Positions 1 to 8,449 of a DNA stretch of 9,625 nucleotides are shown here, piece after piece. Position numbers and translations under genes: made by a program. Where the stretch lies: assembly GCA_030539815.1 (NCBI GenBank), contig JAUNXM010000070.1, positions 1 to 9,625 of the forward strand, written 5' to 3'. The first letter of the stretch is position 1; every line of letters starts with the position of its first letter. Under the pieces are notes generated by a model. The model was not told the DNA's origin, searched no databases, and worked only from the letters and a program-made list of their open reading frames with translations. The DNA is from Methanobacterium sp. (GTDB lineage Archaea; Methanobacteriota; Methanobacteria; Methanobacteriales; Methanobacteriaceae).

Positions 1-1056
1 TATCTCAGCAGGGTGTCCCTGTCCCCTTTCACCAGCAAGATTAACCAATCTTCCTTCGGCTAGCAAGTATATTGTCCGGCCGTCATCCATTACGAATTCT
101 TCAATGTCTGCTTTCATATTTCCCTGTTTTACAGCCATCTGGTCCAAGTCTTGCCTGTTTATTTCCACGTTAAAGTGACCGGAATTGGCCATAACACAAC
201 CATCTTTCATTACCTTAAAGTCATCCCCGGAAACAACATCGATGTTTCCGGTGGCGGTGACCAGGATGTCCGCATGTTTAACTGCTTCACGGACTGTCAT
301 GACCCTGTATCCATCCATACGTGCCTCTAATGCCCTTATTGGATCTACTTCGGTTACAATCACGTTGGCTCCCAGACCCTGGGCGCGCATGGCTATCCCC
401 CGACCACACCATCCGTATCCGCAAATTACCACGTTTTTTCCAGCTATTAACATGTTGGTGGAGCCCATTATAGAGTCAAAGGTTGATTGTCCGGTCCCAT
501 AACGGTTGTCAAAGAGATATTTGGTGTAGGCATCGTTAACTGCTATTACCGGGAATTCGAGAGCCCCGTCTGCGTGCATAGATTTCAAACGGTGAATTCC
601 AGTGGTGGTTTCCTCACAGGCCCCCTTGATCTTATCCAGGACATCCCTTCTTTTCCTGTGGATCATGAATATCATATCTGCCCCGTCATCGATTATGATG
701 TCCGGCTTATGATCTAAGACCATGTTGATGGTCTGGTAGTATTCTTCGTTGGTTTGCTCTCTCCAACCGTACATGTTAAGTCCTAAACTGGCACCTGCAG
801 CAGTGGCGTCATCATGGGTTGAGAGGGGATTGCAACCAGTCATGACCACTTCTGCCCCTCCTGCCTGGAGGGTTAAACCCAGGTTGATGGTTTTGGGTTC
901 CAAGTGCAAGCAGGAACCAATGGTGATTCCCTCAAAGGGTTTTTCGTTTTCGAAACGTTTTTTAATGGTTTCCAGGACTGGCATGTGTCTCTGGACCCAT
1001 GCAATCTTCTTTTTACCCTGAGGGGCTAATTCTATATCTTTTACTTTATAAGGCAT
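1..1056 (-). CDS. ahcY: S-adenosyl-/S-inosyl-homocysteine hydrolase, 3'-truncated by window edge
   Basis: NAD-dependent cytosolic enzyme that hydrolyses the S-nucleosyl-homocysteine left by methyltransferases. In methanogens the homologous enzyme is known to prefer S-inosyl-homocysteine, made by prior deamination, so the true substrate may be SIH. I translated 352 codons by hand from the minus strand. Visible are IDDGAD (residues 122-127), CEETTTG (147-153), the substrate/catalytic stretch from NDAYTK to YGTGQS (174-191, with K179, D183 and N184), the NAD-binding loop GYGWCGRG (213-220) and the family signature [13 protein letters not shown] at about residue 331. The position that is Cys in animal enzymes (YGC) is Thr here (YGTGQS), as in archaeal members. 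The family is usually about 410-430 residues, so roughly 60-70 C-terminal residues and the stop lie beyond the left edge. The start at 1056 is chosen because GGTGAA precedes it at ideal spacing; an in-frame ATG seven codons upstream lacks that support. The family is certain; the exact nucleoside is inferred. Confidence 0.95.
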   Translation of the reverse strand, partial: MPYKVKDIELAPQGKKKIAWVQRHMPVLETIKKRFENEKPFEGITIGSCLHLEPKTINLGLTLQAGGAEVVMTGCNPLSTHDDATAAGASLGLNMYGWREQTNEEYYQTINMVLDHKPDIIIDDGADMIFMIHRKRRDVLDKIKGACEETTTGIHRLKSMHADGALEFPVIAVNDAYTKYLFDNRYGTGQSTFDSIMGSTNMLIAGKNVVICGYGWCGRGIAMRAQGLGANVIVTEVDPIRALEARMDGYRVMTVREAVKHADILVTATGNIDVVSGDDFKVMKDGCVMANSGHFNVEINRQDLDQMAVKQGNMKADIEEFVMDDGRTIYLLAEGRLVNLAGERGQGHPAEI

Positions 1057-1060
1057 GTTA

Positions 1061-1066
1061 TTCACC
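1061..1066 (-). promoter_or_regulatory. Ribosome binding site of the homocysteine-nucleoside hydrolase
   Basis: On the minus strand GGTGAA lies four bases before the ATG at 1056. It complements the 16S 3' end (AUCACCUCC) and decides between this ATG and the in-frame ATG 21 bases upstream, which has no such element at the right distance. Confidence 0.75.
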
Positions 1067-1128
1067 GTTATATCCATTTCATGAATATTAGAAAAATATG
1101 TTTAGAGTATAGATGTTAATTCTCTATT

Positions 1129-1145
1129 CTTATATAATAAAGTCT
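1129..1145 (-). promoter_or_regulatory. Candidate TATA box for the hydrolase gene
   Basis: The minus strand reads TTTATTATATAAG inside AT-rich DNA, about 75-85 bases before the start codon. A start site some 25 bases downstream would give a leader of about 50 bases containing the ribosome binding site. The upstream BRE-like purines are weak (GAGAC), so this is a moderate call based on sequence alone. Confidence 0.5.
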
Positions 1146-1229
1146 CCCTGTTTAATTTGATAATTTTATCTCATACTCAATGAAGGAAAAAATAAGAAAA
1201 AAATAAGTGATCAATAGAATATGGCAAAT

Positions 1230-1266
1230 AAAAAAAAAGGAGAAGACTCACCAAGGAATCTTCTCC
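1230..1266 (-). terminator. Hairpin plus T-run terminator of cdc48
   Basis: On the minus strand GGAGAAGA, a 12-base loop and TCTTCTCC form a perfect 8-bp stem (arms 1259-1266 and 1239-1246). Nine T residues (1238-1230) follow directly. It lies about 40 bases past the cdc48 stop, ahead of the hydrolase promoter, and separates the two transcription units. Archaeal termination mainly needs the T-run, which is present. Confidence 0.75.
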
Positions 1267-1307
1267 AAATTTTAGGGGATTTTATGATGTAGGTTTTTGA
1301 GGTAAAT

Positions 1308-3491
<2,184 letters not shown>

Positions 3492-3516
3492 ATCTTCGCT
3501 TTTAATAACAAATCCC

Positions 3517-3534
3517 CCTATAAATTTTTTTATA
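3517..3534 (-). promoter_or_regulatory. Proximal TATA-like element upstream of cdc48
   Basis: The minus strand reads TTATAAAAAAATTTATAGG 25-45 bases before the cdc48 ATG. If used, it would give a very short leader or a leaderless message, which would fit the lack of a near Shine-Dalgarno. Two better boxes lie further upstream, so this is the weakest of three candidates. Confidence 0.3.
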
Positions 3535-3566
3535 AGTTGAATTAATATAATTTACTGCTTAAAAAA

Positions 3567-3584
3567 TAAATATAAATCGTTTTC
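3567..3584 (-). promoter_or_regulatory. Candidate BRE/TATA promoter of cdc48 (middle)
   Basis: The minus strand has GAAAACGA followed by TTTATATTTA, matching the archaeal BRE plus TATA layout. A start about 25 bases downstream would fall near 3547, giving a leader of about 55 bases that includes the GGGGGAT element near 3510-3520. Confidence 0.5.
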
Positions 3585-3599
3585 GTATTTAGTTAACTT

Positions 3600-3614
3600 A
3601 TGTTACTTTAACAT
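3600..3614. promoter_or_regulatory. 15-bp palindrome near predicted start site (operator candidate)
   Basis: ATGTTA-CTT-TAACAT is a perfect 6-3-6 inverted repeat. It sits 13-30 bases downstream of the best TATA box (3627-3634), where initiation is expected. An 8-bp palindrome AGTTAACT (3591-3598) adjoins it. A repressor site is a reasonable inference, but no regulator is identified. Confidence 0.4.
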
Positions 3615-3626
3615 TGTAGGTTCTAG

Positions 3627-3642
3627 TATATAAAGGTTTTGG
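3627..3642 (-). promoter_or_regulatory. Strong BRE/TATA promoter upstream of cdc48 (distal)
   Basis: The minus strand reads CCAAAACCTTTATATA, essentially the methanogen consensus with an A-rich BRE followed by TTTATATA. It would start transcription near 3605, about 115 bases before the cdc48 ATG. It is the best promoter match in the window and could drive cdc48 with a long leader or a small untranslated RNA. Confidence 0.6.
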
Positions 3643-3711
3643 TAAATATGTAGTTATAAAAATAATTAGAATCAAATCAATACCCCCATTAAACCTAAAC
3701 ATAATATCGTG

Positions 3712-3720
3712 CCCCCCCCC
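3712..3720. repeat. Homopolymer of nine C (nine G on the minus strand)
   Basis: A run of nine C on the plus strand stands in an otherwise AT-rich spacer between the end of tyrA and the cdc48 promoters, about 70 bases upstream of the distal BRE. Its length may vary by slippage. Confidence 0.95.
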
Positions 3721-3757
3721 AAGCAATGCTGAAACGCAATTAATGAACACTTAATTC

Positions 3758-3780
3758 AAAAAAATAGATGAAATTTATCT
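3758..3780 (-). terminator. Weak hairpin plus T-run after tyrA
   Basis: Directly after the tyrA stop the minus strand has AGATAAATTTCATCT, an imperfect stem with one mismatch, then A and seven T (3764-3758). The stem is weak but the T-run is of the kind that ends archaeal transcripts. A second AT-rich inverted repeat (AATTAA/TTAATT, 3738-3756) follows. Confidence 0.45.
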
Positions 3781-3783
3781 TTT

Positions 3784-5088
3784 TTAGCGTATAATACCCC
3801 CAAATCCAGTGAGTAAATCTTCAATTTTTTTCCGGGACTCAGTTGAAATCACTTGGTAAGTGAAGGTTATACTCTGGAAACCTTCTGGAATTTGGCTACC
3901 ATGGTAAACATCCTTAACCTCAGAGGTGACCACACCCTCCAGAGAGTTAATGGTAATAGATATAATCTCAGGTTGGGAACTTTCCGGTAGAACCACTGAA
4001 ACATCAAAGGTCTTCAGGGGAAGATTAGTGGTTTTCCATGCCTGCAGTTCTTCCGCACCTAAAACCTCAATATTGGAAAGTTTAAGTTTCACAGTTTTGT
4101 TATTTTCATTTATAATCACAAAATCTGGAGATAACGATTCCAGAACACCGAGATGGACTTTTCCCGAGTACATGTGGCGTAAACCTACTTCAATTCCCAC
4201 CGAGTTTTTAAGGTGAGTTACCTCTGCATTGAGAGCAGATATAGCCTTATCTGATCGTCCCAGGGATGCTTCCAGATCATTGAGGTTTTTAGCGGCTGAA
4301 CTCATGGCCTTTACAAAGTCATCCTGATTTTCCTGATCGATCATGGATTTGAGATCATTGAAGGTTTCCAAGAAGATTTCATGAACCTCTGGAATGTAAC
4401 GGTTCTGAGTCTGTATGGAATAACAGAGGTACGGATTCTGGGCAACAATCCGAGCTATCATGTCCAGCATGAGACTGTAAATAGGGCTTGCGAATTTTCT
4501 TGAATCTTTAACATCAACCTTCATCCGTTCAATGGTGCGGGCAATAGAGATGTAGGCAAAATGGGTCAAACCCTGGACAATACTCATCATTCGGTCGTGA
4601 CGTTCGGGAGTGGTCTCCAGGATACGGGCCTGTTCTAATTCCAAGAACTTCAACACTTTCGGATACCATTTTCCCTTTATCTGGGGCGTGAAAACTATTA
4701 CCTGTCCCTCCAGGGATCTTATTCTGGGACCAAACATGGGATGGGTGGGAAGTACTTCCACCCCTTCCGGAGCGTGCTGATGCATGATTTTGGCCGGTAA
4801 CTCCTTGACTGAAGTAACATCCACCAAGAGCGCCCCTTCCTGGAGGTGGGGGGCTATTTCTTTTATGGTCTGAGGTGTGATTTCAATGGGAACTGCCACT
4901 ATCACTATTTCTGCCTGGGATGCGGCTTTCACATTATCAGAAGTGTATGATAACTTCATTTTAGTGGCTATGGCCTCTCCCATCAGAGAATTCCTGCCAG
5001 TAATGGTAACTTGACATCCTTTCTTTTGAAGAAAATTTGCTATCCAGTTTCCCAGTCCACGGGTCCCGCCAATAACCGCTACCTGCAT
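3784..5088 (-). CDS. tyrA: Prephenate dehydrogenase with FDX-ACB-like C-terminal domain
   Basis: Converts prephenate to 4-hydroxyphenylpyruvate with NAD(P)+, the committed step to tyrosine, in the cytosol. The Rossmann domain starts at residue 1 (VIGGTRGLGNW, 5-15, the GxGxxG-type loop) with VIVAVP at 62-67. Family residues follow: THPMFGP (115-121, with H116), HDRMM (164-168) and GLTHF (173-177, with H176), then a helical dimerisation domain to about residue 290. The chain is 434 residues, against roughly 280-300 for the two-domain core. The extra part contains a short beta-rich segment (about 300-345) and a tail (about 355-434) with DVYHG (393-397) and IPEGFQS (400-406). That tail resembles the ferredoxin-fold anticodon-binding domain of phenylalanyl-tRNA synthetase beta. 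No Shine-Dalgarno precedes the ATG, but the Rossmann strand starts at once, so the start is firm. A sole TyrA is expected here; no chorismate mutase domain is seen. Confidence 0.92.
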   Translation of the reverse strand: MQVAVIGGTRGLGNWIANFLQKKGCQVTITGRNSLMGEAIATKMKLSYTSDNVKAASQAEIVIVAVPIEITPQTIKEIAPHLQEGALLVDVTSVKELPAKIMHQHAPEGVEVLPTHPMFGPRIRSLEGQVIVFTPQIKGKWYPKVLKFLELEQARILETTPERHDRMMSIVQGLTHFAYISIARTIERMKVDVKDSRKFASPIYSLMLDMIARIVAQNPYLCYSIQTQNRYIPEVHEIFLETFNDLKSMIDQENQDDFVKAMSSAAKNLNDLEASLGRSDKAISALNAEVTHLKNSVGIEVGLRHMYSGKVHLGVLESLSPDFVIINENNKTVKLKLSNIEVLGAEELQAWKTTNLPLKTFDVSVVLPESSQPEIISITINSLEGVVTSEVKDVYHGSQIPEGFQSITFTYQVISTESRKKIEDLLTGFGGIIR

Positions 5089-5112
5089 AGAGTTATCTAT
5101 AGCTAGAGGATG

Positions 5113-5126
5113 ATATTAAATTTTTC
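5113..5126 (-). promoter_or_regulatory. Candidate TATA box of tyrA
   Basis: The minus strand has GAAAAATTTAATAT, an A-rich BRE-like stretch followed by TTTAATAT, centred about 28 bases before the tyrA ATG. A start about 25 bases downstream would fall within a few bases of the ATG, suggesting a leaderless message. This agrees with the absence of a ribosome binding site. Confidence 0.45.
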
Positions 5127-5320
5127 ATACCGCTAAATTTTCCCGACTCAAAGGATTTTAATTTATTGGAGAGGTAATTGGATTGAATAGATAATCTGAT
5201 TGCTCGTATTCTGGATGATACTACCATATTCTCTGTGAAGTTCCTGCTATAAACTATAATTCCCGGTGAAATTACCTGTATATAATTTAATGCATCTTAA
5301 GTGTTGCCAGTTTGCATGTG

Positions 5321-5342
5321 AAAAATTCAATAATCCATTATT
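5321..5342 (-). terminator. Terminator-like palindrome and T-run after the 107-residue gene
   Basis: Immediately past the stop at 5343 the minus strand carries the palindrome AATAAT-GG-ATTATT (5342-5329), then GAATTTTT. The AT-only stem is weak, but its place right after the gene and the T-run support a 3' end. Confidence 0.45.
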
Positions 5343-5666
5343 TTATATCTCCAGTGTTCCCACCTTATCTTTACCCGGATCACTCCCTGCCATGGAATCC
5401 AGTGTTTCCAGAAATTCCATGAGACGAGGTTTTTCCATCACATCTAAAAATCTCTCAAGCTGAATTTTTTGCTGTATGAATATCCCCCTACGTTTAATAG
5501 GGCGTCCAAACTCATTTAAAGGGTTTATTTCTACCATTATACTTTCCTGATCACCCCTGGTGGGCGCCTTGATCAGAAAGACACCTTCAAGAGATGTGGG
5601 GACCCGTTGCCAAGGTTTAACATTTTCCAGAGTTTCTTTTATCTTACTTTCTAGCTGGTTGTCCAT
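5343..5666 (-). CDS. Conserved-looking hypothetical protein, 107 residues
   Basis: I do not recognise the family. The product is soluble, with no Cys, no membrane segment and no signal peptide. It begins with an amphipathic helix (ESKIKETLENVKPW, 5-18). Probable beta strands follow (GVFLIKAP at about 28-35; SIMVEINP at about 42-49), then a basic turn GRPIKRRGIFI (about 54-64), a second helix (RFLDVMEKPRLMEFLETLDSM, about 72-92) and a polar tail. This alpha-beta-beta-beta-alpha order suggests a compact fold. It is judged a real gene because it has a very good ribosome binding site (GGTGGTGAT), a well-placed TATA box and a terminator-like 3' end. It is divergent from pelota and upstream of tyrA with a 254-base gap, so no partner can be assigned. 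The plus-strand frames opposite it look like shadows. Confidence 0.8.
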   Translation of the reverse strand: MDNQLESKIKETLENVKPWQRVPTSLEGVFLIKAPTRGDQESIMVEINPLNEFGRPIKRRGIFIQQKIQLERFLDVMEKPRLMEFLETLDSMAGSDPGKDKVGTLEI

Positions 5667-5671
5667 TGATA

Positions 5672-5680
5672 ATCACCACC
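5672..5680 (-). promoter_or_regulatory. Strong ribosome binding site of the 107-residue gene
   Basis: The minus strand reads GGTGGTGAT five bases before the ATG at 5666, a near-complete match to the anti-Shine-Dalgarno sequence. It fixes the start and is the best argument that this unrecognised frame is translated. Confidence 0.85.
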
Positions 5681-5697
5681 AAGTATTTTGTAATACA

Positions 5698-5709
5698 TTT
5701 TATATAAAA
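5698..5709. promoter_or_regulatory. Palindromic TATA box in the divergent region
   Basis: TTTTATATAAAA is a self-complementary TATA box. On the minus strand it lies about 40 bases before the 107-residue gene and predicts a short leader of about 13 bases holding the ribosome binding site. Being symmetric it could also fire on the plus strand towards pelota, which would then have a leader of about 160 bases. Confidence 0.6.
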
Positions 5710-5794
5710 CTTATGATTAGGGGAATAAAATTTATGAATAAGATGAAAGAAAATAAGGGATGTTAAAAAAAGATTTGAACATAAATCGGAATTT

Positions 5795-5837
5795 AATTGG
5801 GGCAAAATTACCCTAAAAAATCTATTTCACCCCAATT
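5795..5837. repeat. Inverted repeat in the pelota upstream region
   Basis: AATTGGGG (5795-5802) and CCCCAATT (5830-5837) are perfect 8-base complementary arms separated by 27 bases, ending about 48 bases before the pelota ATG. The G/C arms stand out in AT-rich DNA. It may be a leader hairpin or a binding site for a dimeric regulator; no T-run follows. Confidence 0.6.
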
Positions 5838-5885
5838 CTTTAATAATAATCAAAATATAGGATAAATTCAAAAAAGGTATTTAAA

Positions 5886-6947
<1,062 letters not shown>

Positions 6948-6950
6948 TGG

Positions 6951-6972
6951 ATTGAATAAAGGATTCAGTTTT
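6951..6972 (+). terminator. Weak terminator-like hairpin after pelota
   Basis: ATTGAAT, a 5-base loop and ATTCAGT form a stem of seven pairs with one G-U wobble, followed by TTTTG. It begins a few bases after the pelota stop. The stem is weak and the T-run short, so the call is tentative. Confidence 0.35.
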
Positions 6973-7036
6973 GTAAAAGACCATATTTCATTAAATAATT
7001 ATTGTTGTGGAAAAAAATGCTTTAAAATTCCTGAAC

Positions 7037-7040
7037 GAGG
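7037..7040 (+). promoter_or_regulatory. Ribosome binding site of the radical SAM gene
   Basis: GAGG lies eight bases before the ATG at 7049. It supports this start, which places the first ferredoxin cysteine at residue 10. Confidence 0.55.
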
Positions 7041-7048
7041 CCCTGTGA

Positions 7049-8278
7049 ATGAAGGTAAGTAGAAATAGGGATAAATGCATTAACTGCGGAATGTGTGAAA
7101 TGGTTCTATGCCCAGTGGGGAGTGCCTGGAAAAGTTTAGAGGAAGGTAGATGCATTGGCTGCGGGGCCTGTGTCATTGCTTGTCCTGAAATTGCCATTAT
7201 AGCCATAGAAGATAGTTTAGCATCATCCTCTGAAAAAACTGTTTACGTTAATGGTCAGAAGATAAAAGCATCAGGATTTATTAAAGATGCTCTGGATGAA
7301 GCCGGAGTTAAGATCAGTAAATTTCCTTTTAAAAACCCCTCTAAATATTTCAATCCAGTTATTACTATGCCCTGCCTTTCAGGGGGTTGCTGGTCATGTG
7401 CCGTGAAAGTTGATGGTAAATACGCTCTTTCCTGCATCACACCAATATATGAAGGGATGAAAATCGAATTACCAAACACCACCACCCCATTACGGGTGGT
7501 TAGTGGATTCGGAGCCCACACTGTCGGCGGGGTGGGAACTCCCTATCATCTTAAAAAGAGTGGAGAACCTATAGAAATTGCCTGTTTTACCCATGGATGT
7601 AACCTGCTCTGCCCCCAGTGCCAGAACTATAGTATGGCCTTTGCTGCCAGAGGACACCTCATGGAAGCTGAGGAAACTGCCATAATTCTCCTCGGACTCC
7701 AAAAACAACACCAAGTTGACCGGATAGCAATATCTGGTGGTGAAAGCACTTTAAATCCCCATTGGCTTCTGGAATTGATTAAGTATATCCGTAAAGCAGA
7801 TGGTGATGTTCACATCCACGTGGACACCAACGGAACCGTGCTCACCGCACCCTACATTGATGAGCTGGTTAAAGCTGGGATAACGGAATTGGGAGTGGAT
7901 CTTAAGGGAATCCACACCGAAACTTTTCAGGAAATTACCGGCCTTGAAGATTCTAAACTGGCAGATCAGTACCTTAAAACATCCTGGGCAGCGGTTGAAT
8001 ATACCATTAGAGAGTATTCTGATGATTTGTTCCTGGGGGTTGGCATACCCTACAACAAAGATCTTATTTCAATGGAAGAAGTGGAAGAAATGGGGAGAAG
8101 AATAGTGAATTTAAAGGAAGATGTCCAGGTGTGTATCCTTGATTACCGGGGTGAATTCAGGAGAAAAGACCTGTTATTACCATCTTATTCTGAGATGATG
8201 GAAGTTAAAAGGATTCTCAATGAAACTGGGCTGAAGATCGTCATTGCTCAAACTCCTGAAGGACACATTGGACCCTAA
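7049..8278 (+). CDS. Ferredoxin/2Fe-2S/radical SAM fusion protein
   Basis: A 409-residue, probably cytosolic, oxygen-sensitive radical SAM enzyme; its substrate is unknown. Order of domains: a two-cluster bacterial-type ferredoxin (C10, C13, C16, C21 and C35, C38, C41, C45); a beta-grasp domain at about 64-140 with C109, C114, C117 and C129, spaced C-x4-C-x2-C-x11-C and ending SCITPI, very like the N-terminal [2Fe-2S] domain of succinate dehydrogenase/fumarate reductase iron-sulfur subunits; and a radical SAM barrel from about 175, with CNLLCPQC (C184, C188, C191), the SAM-binding ISGGEST (228-234) and HVDTNG (257-262). CPQCQN resembles glycyl-radical activating enzymes of the PflA type. No glycyl-radical enzyme partner is in the window. 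The ferredoxin parts probably deliver the electron that cleaves SAM. It follows pelota by 101 bases with no clear functional link, so it may have its own promoter. The radical SAM class is certain; the activating-enzyme role is only a guess. Confidence 0.93.
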   Translation: MKVSRNRDKCINCGMCEMVLCPVGSAWKSLEEGRCIGCGACVIACPEIAIIAIEDSLASSSEKTVYVNGQKIKASGFIKDALDEAGVKISKFPFKNPSKYFNPVITMPCLSGGCWSCAVKVDGKYALSCITPIYEGMKIELPNTTTPLRVVSGFGAHTVGGVGTPYHLKKSGEPIEIACFTHGCNLLCPQCQNYSMAFAARGHLMEAEETAIILLGLQKQHQVDRIAISGGESTLNPHWLLELIKYIRKADGDVHIHVDTNGTVLTAPYIDELVKAGITELGVDLKGIHTETFQEITGLEDSKLADQYLKTSWAAVEYTIREYSDDLFLGVGIPYNKDLISMEEVEEMGRRIVNLKEDVQVCILDYRGEFRRKDLLLPSYSEMMEVKRILNETGLKIVIAQTPEGHIGP

Positions 8279-8323
8279 GAAACAAAGCTCTAGAATAATC
8301 CAAAAATAGGATATTCCATTAAA

Positions 8324-8355
8324 AATAGAAATTTCTATTCTGATTTAAATTCAGA
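8324..8355. repeat. Two abutting palindromes after the radical SAM gene
   Basis: AATAGAAATTTCTATT (8324-8339) is a perfect 16-bp palindrome. It shares its last base with TCTGA-TTTAAAT-TCAGA (8339-8355), a 5-bp stem with a 7-base loop. They lie about 45 bases past the stop. No T-run follows, so they may be 3'-end hairpins or a regulatory site for the next gene. Confidence 0.55.
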
Positions 8356-8439
8356 TTTCAAAAGAATATTTTGCATCCAAGTTTTTACTGGAGAATTTTT
8401 TCTTATTAATCCCAATGATTCGTAAATATTTTATTATAA

Positions 8440-8444
8440 GTGAT
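8440..8444 (+). promoter_or_regulatory. Ribosome binding site of the MraY-like gene
   Basis: GTGAT (part of AAGTGAT) sits five bases before the ATG at 8450 and matches the GGTGAT core. It selects this frame over an overlapping frame whose ATG is at 8440. Confidence 0.6.
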
Positions 8445-8449
8445 GTTAA

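Noticed and set aside
185..1021. Three plus-strand frames opposite the hydrolase gene
   Set aside because: The minus strand encodes a complete, motif-rich homocysteine-nucleoside hydrolase throughout; the plus-strand translations have no family features.
5089..5342. Possible small RNA or tRNA in the tyrA upstream gap
   Set aside because: I saw no cloverleaf, no C/D or H/ACA box pairing and no strong stem beyond the terminator-like palindrome at 5329-5342. An 8-base repeat (GGATGATA at 5108 and 5213) is too short to mean much.
5266..5463. 65-codon plus-strand frame between tyrA and the 107-residue gene
   Set aside because: It starts with GTG, has no good ribosome binding site and mostly runs antisense to the 107-residue gene, which has strong signals of its own.
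5712..5766. Short plus-strand frame of 17 codons (or 10 from an inner ATG) after an AGGGG
   Set aside because: It is very short and Lys/Asn-rich in AT-rich DNA, and AGGGG is too far from the inner ATG. Nothing shows it is translated, although a plus-strand TATA box lies nearby.
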